Of a stretch of DNA of 64,000 bases, positions 24,973-34,956 are shown one piece after another (within the stretch, counting starts at the first letter, position 1; each line of letters begins with the position of its first letter). The position numbers were made by a program, and so were the translations under genes. Source of the stretch: Prosopocoilus inquinatus (lineage: Eukaryota; Arthropoda; Insecta; Coleoptera; Lucanidae). The DNA is taken from the NCBI GenBank assembly GCA_036172665.1, contig CM069876.1, positions 42,005,001 to 42,069,000 of the forward strand, in the 5' to 3' direction. The notes under the pieces are model-generated. The model was not told the DNA's origin and searched no databases. It saw nothing but the letters and a program-made list of their open reading frames with translations.

Positions 24973-26868
24973 ATGATTTTCGCGATTTTAGCTTTAGTAT
25001 CTTTAATTGCGCTGGTGCTTTTATTTGTGGTGAAGCAGAGGCAAGTTTTTAAACAAACAGAACATATACCTGGACCTACACCTTTACCTTTCATTGGGAA
25101 TGCTTTGGAGTTAGGAACTAACACAGCAGGTAAGAACGATTATTTTTTTTTAGAACCGTGGATGTCTCAAGCAAGTTCGTATTGTCTCTTGGAATACATT
25201 TTCTTGTTTTTGGCATTTCATCAAAGCCTACGTTTTTGATAAGTACAAATCTTGCAGACCTTCTGAAAAATCTTTTGAGATTGACGAAAACCTACGGAGG
25301 TGTGGTCCGTGTTTATCTGGGGTCTCAAGTTGGCGTACTATTAACAGATCCTAAGTATATGGCACAGGTTTTAGCAACAACCGAGGGTTACTACAAAGGC
25401 GATTTGTACAAAATCGTGCAGCCTATGGTGGGTGATGGAATACTTACTTCTTCAGGTGCATTCATCTTTTGTGTGCTTTTCAACACCCAGAAAATTCACA
25501 TTTATTTTTGCTCCAGGTGAAAAATGGAGTAGACACAGGAGGATTCTAAATTCGGCTTTTAGTAATAAGCAACTGGCAAAATACGTGTTGGCATTTAACA
25601 GCGCAGCAAGCAAGCTTGTGGACCACATGAAACAACTAAGTGCCCTTGAGTACGTTGATATTACCGAGCCGGTATTCTCATTTACGTTGTATTCAGTATG
25701 CAGTAAGTAACGGACTATATTAAGCTCCAGCAAGTTCATCACCAGAATTGAACTGATGACAGAAATCGTAATTCTGTTTGTAGAAACAGTAATGGGAGTC
25801 GACATTACAAAAAATGTCGAATATCACCGTAACATCGACAACATCTTGGATCTCTTCTTCAACAGGTTTATGTCGCCTTGGAAAATGTCCGATTTCCTTT
25901 ATAGTTTCACCCGTGAATACCGCAAAACCCAAATTTGTAGCAAGTTCATCAACGACTTTGTCGAAGGCGTAATTAAGAAACGCAAACTGAAATTCATTAA
26001 AGAAAGTAAAGACGTCAAATACACTTCGATGTTGGATGAAATGCTTCGACTATCTGGTGAAGACGTGCTTACCCACGAAGAAATCTTGGACGAGGTCAAG
26101 ACGTTTGTTTTTGCGGTGCGATTCAAATGGGTTTAGCAAATGAACTTGCTGAGTAGTCTGGATTGTAGGGATCTGATACAGTGGGAGTTACCCTCAGCTT
26201 TGCCATGTACGAATTGGCTAAACACCCCAGACTACAGGCGAAGTTACTTGAAGAAATCGAGAGTGTCTTGGGTACGAATATTGAGGAGGACATCAATTAC
26301 GAAGACTTGCACCTGCTACAATACACAGAATGCGTAGTTAAAGAAATTATGAGGATTTATACTCCTGCAATTTTAATTACAAGAACTCTACCGAACAAGA
26401 TGTATTTTGGTAAGTTTGTTGATTATAGGGAGGGGGGATGTTATTAAGAAGTCTGCAATTTAGATGACCTTTACGTGCCGGCCAACACACTTGCCCTCGT
26501 ATTTTTATATGGACTTCACCACACGGAGAAATTCTATCCGGATCCAGAGAAGTTCGACCCTGACAGGTTTCTTCCAGAGAACTTCGCTAACCAACATAAA
26601 AACTCATATATTCCTTTTGCTTCTGGCGCTAGGACGTGCATTGGTATGCAAAACGCTGAATATGCTATTCTGCTGATGTTAACCTGGGTTAATTTAAGGA
26701 AACAAATTCGCCATGTTGGAAGCTAAACTGACCTTGGCAAAAATTATTCGGAATTACGAGATATTCGAGAAGCCAGGACATAAACCTGAACTTGTTGCAA
26801 TAGGCACTCTGAAGTCAGTAAACGGGCTTCCGGTTAAGCTAAAACTTAGACGATCCCCAAGCATGTAA
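24973..26868 (+). CDS. Clan-4 cytochrome P450 (GSDT type), complete
   Basis: Exons 24973-25129, 25258-25455, 25517-25702, 25784-26115, 26169-26409, 26464-26643, 26699-26868; 1464 nt, 487 residues. Anchor, then IPGPTPLPFIG; helix C WSRHR; helix [11 protein letters not shown]; helix K KEIMR; meander FDPDRFLPEN; heme loop FASGARTCIG. First member of a young array with the genes at 27924 and 30396. A stretch across the end of exon 4, intron 4 and the start of exon 5 (about 26059-26230) is almost identical to 31489-31660 in the pseudogene, intron included. Donors after exons 2 and 4 are GTGCAT and GTGCGA, weak but still GT. The stop is TAA directly after the SPSM codons. Confidence 0.93.
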
Positions 26869-27029
26869 CTCCCTCCAAAATAAACTGTTTCTCTTTCTAC
26901 TTTGCTCAACTCTTCTCAAATACATAATTACAAATTAATCACTAATTGTTTGTTATCATTAAAATTATTTTAAACTCAGTAATAGTTTGAGGTAAGTTGT
27001 TTGTACAAGCATATAATTTAATAATAAAT

Positions 27030-27235
27030 TTTGCTAGGAGTAACAGCAATTTACAGGAAGCGCACAAACATCTGTTTGAGCAAGCCTAAAATTAATAGCC
27101 TCTTATTTTTATCACCTCAGACTAATAAAATATGCAGAGAACACAATCTCATATTCCATCAGGTTCAAACCAGCTTATCTCACGACCTTCCAGTGAGTGC
27201 GCGGAGTTTCTGCATGAAACACAGCGATAGCTAAA
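27030..27235 (+). promoter_or_regulatory. Repeated upstream module, copy 2
   Basis: A block of about 200 bp recurs upstream of each member of this array: 24670-24880, 27030-27235, 27615-27790, 30033-30235 and 32455-32590. Core strings include CTTATCTCACGACCTTCCAG and TTTCTGCATGAAACACAGCG. A weaker version (TTTATCTCATGCATGAAC) is at 38900, before the gene at 39077. The position 130-300 bp before exon 1 fits a shared promoter, inherited by duplication; function is inferred. Confidence 0.5.
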
Positions 27236-27373
27236 TTTCTGATGAAAAATTTCGTCCAACAAAACAGCCATACTAACTCATTACAATTAAATTTAACCGT
27301 GTGACATCGTGTTTAAAAAAAGCGTTTCTTTATGTTTTACCCAATTTGCCATGCGTTAGTGAAGTAGGGCAAA

Positions 27374-27527
27374 ATGTTTTTCGCGTTGGCTTTAATATCT
27401 TTAATTACCCTAGTATTTCTATTTGTGATGAAGCAAAGGCAAGTTTTTAAACAAACAGAACATATACCTGGACCCACTTCTTTACCTTTCATTGGGAATG
27501 CTTTGGAGTTGGGAACTAATGCAGCAG
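27374..27527 (+). CDS. Orphan P450 first exon, possible alternative exon 1 of the next gene
   Basis: A full 154-nt first exon with ATG, hydrophobic anchor (MFFALALISLI), IPGPT hinge, phase-1 end and the strong donor GTAAGTACG. No exon 2 follows; instead a second upstream module and another first exon come at 27924. It could splice in frame to exon 2 at 28226, giving a second isoform that differs only in the anchor, or it may be a leftover of a duplication. It has its own upstream module (27030-27235) and no damage. Confidence 0.6.
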
Positions 27528-27614
27528 GTAAGTACGATATTTTTCAAACAACCGTACAGGTTTCAAGTAAGTTCGTATTATCTCTTGCAACATATTTTTT
27601 TGTTTTTCGTAACG

Positions 27615-27790
27615 AGTAACAGCAATTTACAGCAATTTACAACAATTTTTGTCACCTCACGCAAATAAAGTATGCAGAAAATACACTCTCATATTTAAAC
27701 AGGTCCCATTCAACCAGTCTATCTCACAACCTTCCGGTGAGTGCACGGAATTTCTGCATTAAACGTAGCCACAGATAAATTCTTGATAAA
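27615..27790 (+). promoter_or_regulatory. Repeated upstream module, copy 3
   Basis: Shares TATGCAGAAAATACACTCTC with the copy at 32455-32590, and CTTCCGGTGAGTGCACGG and TTTCTGCAT with the family. Sits between the orphan first exon and the first exon at 27924. Confidence 0.5.
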
Positions 27791-27923
27791 AAATTTCGTC
27801 CATCAAAACAGCCATAACTAATTAATTTCAATTAGATTTAACCCTGTCACATCGAATTTAAAAAAAAAAACACGTTTGTATATGTTTTAGTCAATTTGCA
27901 TTGTATTAGTGAAGCAGAGCAAA

Positions 27924-29882
27924 ATGATTTTCGCGTTGGCTTTAGTGTCTTTAATTACCCTGGTATTTCTATTTGTGATCAAGCAGAGGCAAGTTTTTAA
28001 ACAAACACAACATATACCTGGACCCACACCTTTACCTTTCATTGGAAATGCTTTGGAACTAGGAACTAATGCAGCAGGTAAATACAATTTTTTTTCTTAG
28101 GCCCGTACAGGTTTCAAGCTTGCTGAGTTCATGTTTGTCACTTCCAACATATTTTCTTACTTCTGGCGTTTTCACATTGATCAAAATTTATAATTGTCTA
28201 TGTTTTTGACAAGTACATCTTGCAGACCTTCTGAAAAACTTTTTGAGATTGACCAAGACCTACGGAAGTGTGGTCCGTATTTGCGTTGGGTCCCAAGTTG
28301 GTATACTGTTAACAGACCCAAAATATATCGCAGAAGTTTTAGCAACAACCGAGGGTTACTATAAAGGTGATTTGTACAAAATTGTGCAGCCTCTGGTGGG
28401 CGATGGACTACTTACTTCTTCAGGTACATCCACCTTCTGTGACCTTTTGAACTCTCAGAAAATTCAAATACATTTTGCTTCCAGATGAAAAATGGGCTAA
28501 GCACAGGAAGATTCTAAATTCGGCTTTTAGTAATAAGCAACTGGCACAATACGTGTTGGCATTTAACAATGCAGCAAGCAAACTTGTTGACCACCTGAAG
28601 CAACTAAGTAATCTTGAGTATGTTGACGTTACCGAGCCAGTATTCACCTCAACGTTGTATTCAGTGTGCAGTAAGTACGGGAAGGTCTCGCCATTACCTA
28701 CTTTAAGCTGCACCAAGTTCATTTAATCTTTACCTGAATCGAAGTGATGACAGAAATGATAAACTTCCTTTGTAGGAACGGTAATGGGGGTTGATATTAC
28801 AAAAAATGTCGAATATCACCGTAGCGTTGACAAAATCACTGACCTTTTCATCAAGAGGTTTGTGTCGCCTTGGAAAATGTCCGATTTCCTTTATCGTCTC
28901 ACCAGTGAATACCGAGAAACCCAAGTTTGTGGCAAGTTCGTTAACGATTTTGTCCAAGGCGTAATAAAGAAGCGTAAGCTGGAATTCATTAAGGAAAATA
29001 AAGACGCACGATACTTTTCGATATTGGACGAAATGCTCCGACTGTCTGGAGAAGACGTCCTGACTGATGAAGAAATCTTGGACGAAGTTAAGACATTCGT
29101 TTTTGCGGTACGTTTTAAACGCGTTCAGCTAATCAACTTGCTAGGTCCTCGGGATTGTAGGGATCTGATACAGTGGGAATCACCATCAGCTTTGCCATGT
29201 ATGAATTGGCTAAATATCCTGGAATACAGGCGAAGTTATTTGAAGAAATCGAGAGTGTCTTGGGTGTAGGTTTTGAGGAGAACGTCAATTACGAAGACCT
29301 GCCCCATCTAAAATATATGGAATGCGTTATTAAAGAAGTTATGAGGATTTACTCCCCTGCGGTTATGGTTACAAGAATTTTGCCCAATGAAATGAATTTC
29401 GGTAATGTGATTATTTTTATTGGCGGTGAAGGGCGCGTGCTACTGAGAAATCTATAATTCAGATGGGCTTTGTGTACCGGCGAACGCCCTTGCCTTCATA
29501 TTTATATACGGCCTTCATCACACGGAGAAATTCTATCCAGATCCAGAGAAGTTCGATCCGGACAGGTTTCTTCCAGAGAACTTCGTTAATCAACATAAAA
29601 ACTCGTACATTCCTTTCGTTTCCGGAGCTAGGACATGTATTGGTATCCCAAACGCTTAATGTGCTATTTTACTGATATTAATCTGGGTTAATTTAAGGAA
29701 ACAAATTTGCCATGTTGGAAGCTAAATTAATTTTGGCGAAAATTATTTGGAATTTTGAGATGTTCGAGAAGCCAGGACATAAACCGGAACTTGTTGCAAC
29801 GGGCACTCTGAAGTCAGTAAATGGGCTTCCGGTTAAGCTGAAACTTAGACGATCCCCAAGCATGGAACTCCCTCCAAAATAA
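27924..29882 (+). CDS. Clan-4 cytochrome P450 (GSDT type), complete
   Basis: Exons 27924-28077, 28226-28423, 28485-28670, 28776-29107, 29161-29401, 29463-29642, 29698-29882; 1476 nt, 491 residues. Anchor then IPGPTPLPFIG; helix C WAKHR; helix I FAGSDTVGIT; helix K KEVMR; meander FDPDRFLPEN; heme loop FVSGARTCIG. The C-terminus differs from the gene at 24973: the codon that is TAA there is GAA here, so reading continues five codons (ELPPK) to the next TAA. Exon 7 has IIWNF where paralogs have IIRNF. A second possible first exon is 400 bp upstream (27374). Confidence 0.92.
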
Positions 29883-30032
29883 ACTGTTTTTCTTTCTACC
29901 TTGTTCAACTCCTCTCAAATATAAAATTACAAATTAATCACTAATTGGTTGTTTATTATTAACATTATTTTAAACTCAGTAATACCTCGAGGTAAGTTGT
30001 TTGTACAAGCACATAATTTAATAATCAATTTT

Positions 30033-30235
30033 GCTACGAGTAACAACAATTTACAGGAAGCGCACAAACATCTGTTTGAACAAGCCTAAAATTAATAGCG
30101 TCTTATTTTTATCACCTCAGACTAATAAAGTATGCAGAGAACACAATCTCATATTCCATCAGGTTCAATCCAGCTTATCTCACGACCTTCCAGTGAGTGC
30201 GCGGAGTTTCTGCATGAAACACAGCGATAGCTAAA
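30033..30235 (+). promoter_or_regulatory. Repeated upstream module, copy 4
   Basis: Nearly identical to the copy at 27030-27235 over about 200 bp, upstream of the P450 pseudogene at 30396. Between it and the ATG lies a 20-bp insertion made of local TAGTG/GAATTAG motifs. Confidence 0.5.
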
Positions 30236-30395
30236 TTTCTGATGAAATTTCGTCCATCAAAACAGCCATACTAACTTATTTCAATTACAATTAACCGTGT
30301 GACATCGTGATTAAAAAAACGCGTTTGTTTATGTTTTACACAATTTGCCATGAATTAGTGTAGTGTACTGAATTAGTAGTGTGAAGTAGGGCAAA

Positions 30396-32316
30396 ATGTT
30401 TTTCGAGTTGGCTTTAATATCTTAATAATAATAGTCAGTCCAGTAATTACCCTGGTGTTTCTATTTGTGATGAAGCAGAGGCAAGTTTTTAAACAAACAG
30501 AACATATACCTGGACCCACTCCTGTACCTTTCATTGGGAATGCTTTGGAGTTGGGAACTAATACAGCAGGTAAGTACGATATTTTTTAAACAACCGTACA
30601 TGCCTCAAGCAAGTTCATATTATCTCTTGCAACACATTTTCCTGTTTTTCCCATTTCATCAAGCTCTAGGTTTTTGATTAGTACAAATCTTGCAGACCTT
30701 CTGAAAAATCTTCTGAGATTGACGAAGACCTACGGAAGTGTGGTCCGTGTTTGTCTGGGGTCTCAATTTGGTGTACTGTTAACAGATCCTAAGCATATGG
30801 CACAGGTTTTAGCAACAACCGAGGGTTACCACAAAGGCGATTTGTATAAAATCGTGCAGCCTCTGGTGGGTGATGGATTAATTACATCTTCAGGTACATC
30901 CACTTTCTTTACGGTTTCTAAATTTCGGAAAATGCATTTTTGTTCCAGGTAAAAAATGGGCTACACACAGGAAGATTCTAAATTCGGTTTTTAGTAACAA
31001 GCAACTAGAGAAATACGTGTTGTCATTTAACAGCGCTGCAAGCAAACTTGTGGATGATCTAAGACAACTAAACCATCTTGAGTACGTCGATATTACCGAT
31101 CCGGTATTCGTCTGTACGTTGTATTCTGTGTGTAGTAAGTGTAGAAAAAACTCTCCATTAACTGTATCAGTTCATTTTCAAACTGATGACAGAAATCATA
31201 ATTTTACTTGTAGAAACGGTAATGGGGGTCGACATTACAGAAAACGTTGAATATCACCGCAAGACCGACAAAATCACGGACCTTTTCTTAAAGAGATTCA
31301 TGTCGCCTTTGAAAACGTCCGATTTCTTTTATCGCTTCACTAGTGAGTACCGTGAAACAAGAACTTGCAGCAAATTCATCAACGAATTCGTCGAAGGCGT
31401 GATGACCAAGCATAAACAAGAATTCACTAAGGAAAGTAAAGACGTCAAATACACTTCGATGTTGGGCGAAATGCTTCGACTATCTGGAGAAGACGTGCTT
31501 ACCCACGAAGAAATCTTGGACGAGGTCAAGACGTTTGTTTTTGCGGTGCGATTCAAATGGGTTTAGCAAATGAACTTGCTGAGTAGTCTGGATTGTAGGG
31601 ATCTGATACTGTGGGAGTTACCCTCAGCTTTGCCATGTACGAATTGGCTAAACACCCCAGTATACAGGCGAAGTTACTTGAAGAAATTGAGAGTGTCTTA
31701 GGTACAAACAGAAGAGGACGTCAATTACGAAGACTTGCACCTGCTACAATATACGGAATGCGTTATTAAAGAAATTATGAGGATTTACGCCCCTGTAGTT
31801 ATGATTACACGAATTCTGCCGGACAAGATGTATTTCGGTAAGTTTGTTGATTATAGGGGAGGATGTTATTGAGATGTGTGTAGTTTAGATGACGTTTATG
31901 TACCGGTCAACACACTTGCCCTCTTATTTATATACGGGCTTCATCACACGGAGAAAATCTATCCAGATCCAGAGAAGTTCGATCCTGACAGGTTTCTTCC
32001 AGAGAACCTCGCTGATCAACATAACAACTCATACATTCCTTTTGCTTCTGGAGCAAGGACGTGCATTGGTATACTCAAAGCTTCAAAGCTTGACATGTTA
32101 TTTTGCTGATGTTAACCTGGGTTAATTTAAGGAAACAAATTCGCTATGTTGGAGGCTAAATTGACCTTGGCGAAAATTATTCGGAATTTTGAGATATTCG
32201 AGAAGCCAGGACATAAACCTGAACTTGTTGCAACGGGCAATCTGAAGTCAGCAAATGGACTTCCGGTTAAGCTAAAACTTAGACGATCCCCAAGCATGTA
32301 TCTCCCTCCAAAATAA
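30396..32316 (+). pseudogene. Full-length clan-4 P450 pseudogene
   Basis: All seven exons are recognisable: 30396-30569, 30696-30893, 30949-31134, 31214-31545, 31599-31837, 31889-32068, 32132-32316. Two lesions break it. Exon 1 is 174 nt instead of 154: a 20-nt insertion rich in AATAATAATAG after the ninth codon gives an immediate TAA and a frameshift. Exon 5 is 239 nt instead of 241: a 2-bp deletion near 31705 shifts the frame to a stop upstream of helix K's end. All splice sites, helix C (WATHR), helix I (GSDT) and the heme loop (FASGARTCIG) are otherwise preserved, so inactivation is recent. The C-terminus runs past the position of the TAA used at 24973 (codon TAT) to the same downstream TAA used at 27924. 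Confidence 0.85.
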
Positions 32317-32454
32317 ACTGTTTTTCTTTCTACTTTGTTTAACTCTTCTCAAATACAAAATTACAAATTGATCACTAATTGTTTGTTATTATTAAAATTA
32401 TTTTAAACTCAGTAATACTTCGAGGTAAGTTGTACAAGCACATAAATTTTGCTA

Positions 32455-32615
32455 TGAGTAACAGCAATATATAACAATTTACAGCAATTTTTGTCACCTC
32501 ACGCTAATAAAGTATGCAGAAAATACACTCTCATATTCAAACAGGTTCCATTCAAACAGTTTATCTCACGATCTTCCAGTGGTGCACGGTTAAGCTAAAA
32601 CTCACCCAAGCGTCC
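32455..32615 (+). pseudogene. Scar of a deleted P450 gene: promoter module fused to exon 7 end
   Basis: 32455-32587 is the upstream module (copy 5: TATGCAGAAAATACACTCTC, CGATCTTCCAGTG, GTGCACGG). It then changes, within GCACGG, into CGGTTAAGCTAAAACT followed by CCCAAGC, which is the end of exon 7 of this array (CGGTTAAGCTAAAACTTAGA and CCCCAAGCATG). CGG is common to both sides. The simplest reading is that a whole gene between promoter and last exon was deleted. Confidence 0.6.
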
Positions 32616-33172
32616 CCATAATTTCCTCGAATATAACATATATTTGATTAACATAATTATTCAATAAATAAATAAGATATTAACTATGCTTTTTGATGAC
32701 ACAGAAGATGTGTTTCGGAGAGTGAAGTTTTCAATTTTCTAGACTGAAGAAGTTACGACGTTTGAAGAAGGAATTCCAGTTCAAAACGTGCGACCTACGC
32801 AGTCAAAACTATTTATTTTTAAATTTATCCTAAATTTTGACTTAATAGATTGTCTGTGTCTGTCAAGAAAGTACGCCGCGCAAATACCACACATGCCAAG
32901 AACAAAGGACAAAAAAAATTGTACAGTCTTTTATGTATAAGCAGCAAAAGCAAGATCGACATGCAATTCTTCAGACACAAGTAACTTATTTAAATTACAA
33001 AAGTTTTTTTTTTTTTTTTAATTAAACATGTTCAATAGTTTTCGCGCAAGCTTTTTATTTGTTATAGAAAAACATCGCTGCATAAACAAAGTGTGTTTAA
33101 ATGTCCATTATCTTTTGCGCGTAAATAAGCATTATAATGGCACAATCATTTGCATTAATTAAACGTAGAAAA

Positions 33173-33328
33173 ATGCTCGTTGTGGTATTTCTAGCATATC
33201 TAATTGTATTGGTATTTTTGCATTTGCTGAAACGGCGGCAAATTTTTAAACTGACCGAACATACATCCGGACCTTCGCCGTTACCATTCCTAGAAAATCC
33301 TTTGGAATTAGGGACTAATGCAGTAGAT
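33173..33328 (+). pseudogene. Orphan P450 exon 1, splice donor lost
   Basis: ATG at 33173 (or 33137) opens an anchor and a decayed hinge: SGPSPLPFLENPLELG where live genes have PGPTPLPFIGNALELG. The donor is GATAAATAA instead of GGTAAGTA, so reading runs into a stop. No further exons follow before the gene at 34957. Remnant of another lost copy. Confidence 0.75.
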
Positions 33329-33360
33329 AAATAAATAGAATAAATGATTTTTTTTTTAGA

Positions 33361-34008
33361 AAAATTTTTTGTGCAAATCGTTTTTGATTGCAGTGAGAAC
33401 CTCGAGCAGCCTCTGGACAGCTGTTTCAGCCCTGCTTGGGGGTTCTTCAGCAGAGACGTAGCTCGACATTCACACTGCAGACCAAAAACGACTTGTCCAA
33501 TTTATTCGCAATTGCGATGTAAGAATGATGAACATATAAAATAGCGACATCTTACTATCGCTTTTTGACCTGACATTGCAGTAGGATATTAAAAATTATA
33601 AATAAATTGAAGCGGGATTTGCTCCTAATAAGTCCCCCATGCAAGGCGGCCATGCTTGCTCTCAAAGCATAATGAAAGTTTTTACAAAAATTTTTTGTGC
33701 AAATCGTTTTTGATTGCAGTGAGAACCTCGAGCAGCCTCTGGACAGCTGGGAATGTCGAGCTACGTCTCTGCTGAAGAAGCCCTAAGCAGGGCTGAAACA
33801 GCTGTCCAGAGGCTGCTCGAGGTTCTCACTGCAATCAAAAACGATTTGCACAAAAAATTTATCTAAAAACTTTCATTATGCTTTGACAGCAAGCATGGCC
33901 GCCTTGCATGGGGGACTTATTAGGAGCAAATCCCGCTTCAATTTGTCTATCCTACTGCAATGTCAGGTCAAAAAGCGATAGTAAGATGTCGCTATTTTAT
34001 ATGTTCAT
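33361..34008. mobile_element. Large foldback element with nested inverted repeats
   Basis: Arms 33529-33749 and 33799-34008 are nearly perfect reverse complements (outer landmark GAACATATAAAATAGCGACA, inner CCTCTGGACAGCTG) around a 49-bp centre. 33361-33471 is a further partial copy of inner arm plus centre, with the centre inverted. The centre carries GCTGAAGAAGCCC and GGGCTGAAACAGCTG, shared with 8739-8846. No coding region is seen. Confidence 0.8.
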
Positions 34009-34200
34009 GATTTTTTTTTAGTTGCAACAAAGCGTTTGAAACTGTACATATTTTTATATCATCATAGAAGAAGCTCTTGTGCAAGGCCAGCAGAACAACA
34101 GATAATTTTCGCGTTTGGTTTCATAATTCCCACCCCGTCCCATTGCAACTGGCCGGCGACACCGAAACCATTCTTCACGGTGTTAACCTTGCTATCACCT

Positions 34201-34480
34201 GACCAAATACGTACTACAATATCGAACTGCATGGAAAGAAAATAGAACGAGTAGACACATTAAGATATATACTTGGGAGTGAAGCTTGATAACAAGGGGA
34301 AACCACAATGTAGAAATAATTGCTATAGTTGAGAACGCATCAAAGCTGTACCGCAGCCTCGGAAATAGTTTCTTGGGGAAGAAGGAAGTCTCAACCCAAG
34401 CAGAAATGAGTTTATACAAAACAGTTTTTGTACCTATCCTGATTTTGGTCGTTGTTTTACAGGTAACATAAAGAGGCACT
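34201..34480 (+). mobile_element. Non-LTR retrotransposon fragment (reverse transcriptase end)
   Basis: The frame 34286-34471 translates to KLYRSLGNSFLGKKEVSTQ then a LYKTVFVPIL stretch. This resembles the segment near the end of reverse transcriptase in non-LTR elements, where LYKTV..P.L usually precedes TYGSE.W. A second frame upstream has YLGV-like YILGSEA. Frameshifted and short, so dead. Confidence 0.5.
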
Positions 34481-34956
34481 TTACATCTGCGAAAGTGTAT
34501 CAAAAACCGAACTTTAAAGTGCAGCCGCACATAAGAGTGTATTGAAAAACAAGTTTCGCGTCCAGTTTTGGAAAACGAGTCGTAAGACGAGTTTTCTAAA
34601 GGTACGGTCCCGATTCGCGATCATCCTAATCGAGACGACTGTATAATTTGGAGGTAAGGTTTCCGATTCGAACAAATGTTATACTGCAGACGTTTCCACC
34701 AACCTAACAAAGTAAAACGTCGAGTGCTTTAATGAGATACTACTCAAAAAAGAAAAAAAAAATGCTATTGTATTAACATAAACCAGGTTAATGTTTTCGA
34801 AAAAGGTTATCTAATTATCTTAATGACAATAACTTATTTCATTGTTTATTGTTCACTTCTAAGCATATTTTAAGATCGTGGAAAATTGTTGCTTACGACG
34901 TTAGAGTTGTTTGGAATATTTCATAGCTGTACTGTCCACTGATTATTTGAGACGAA

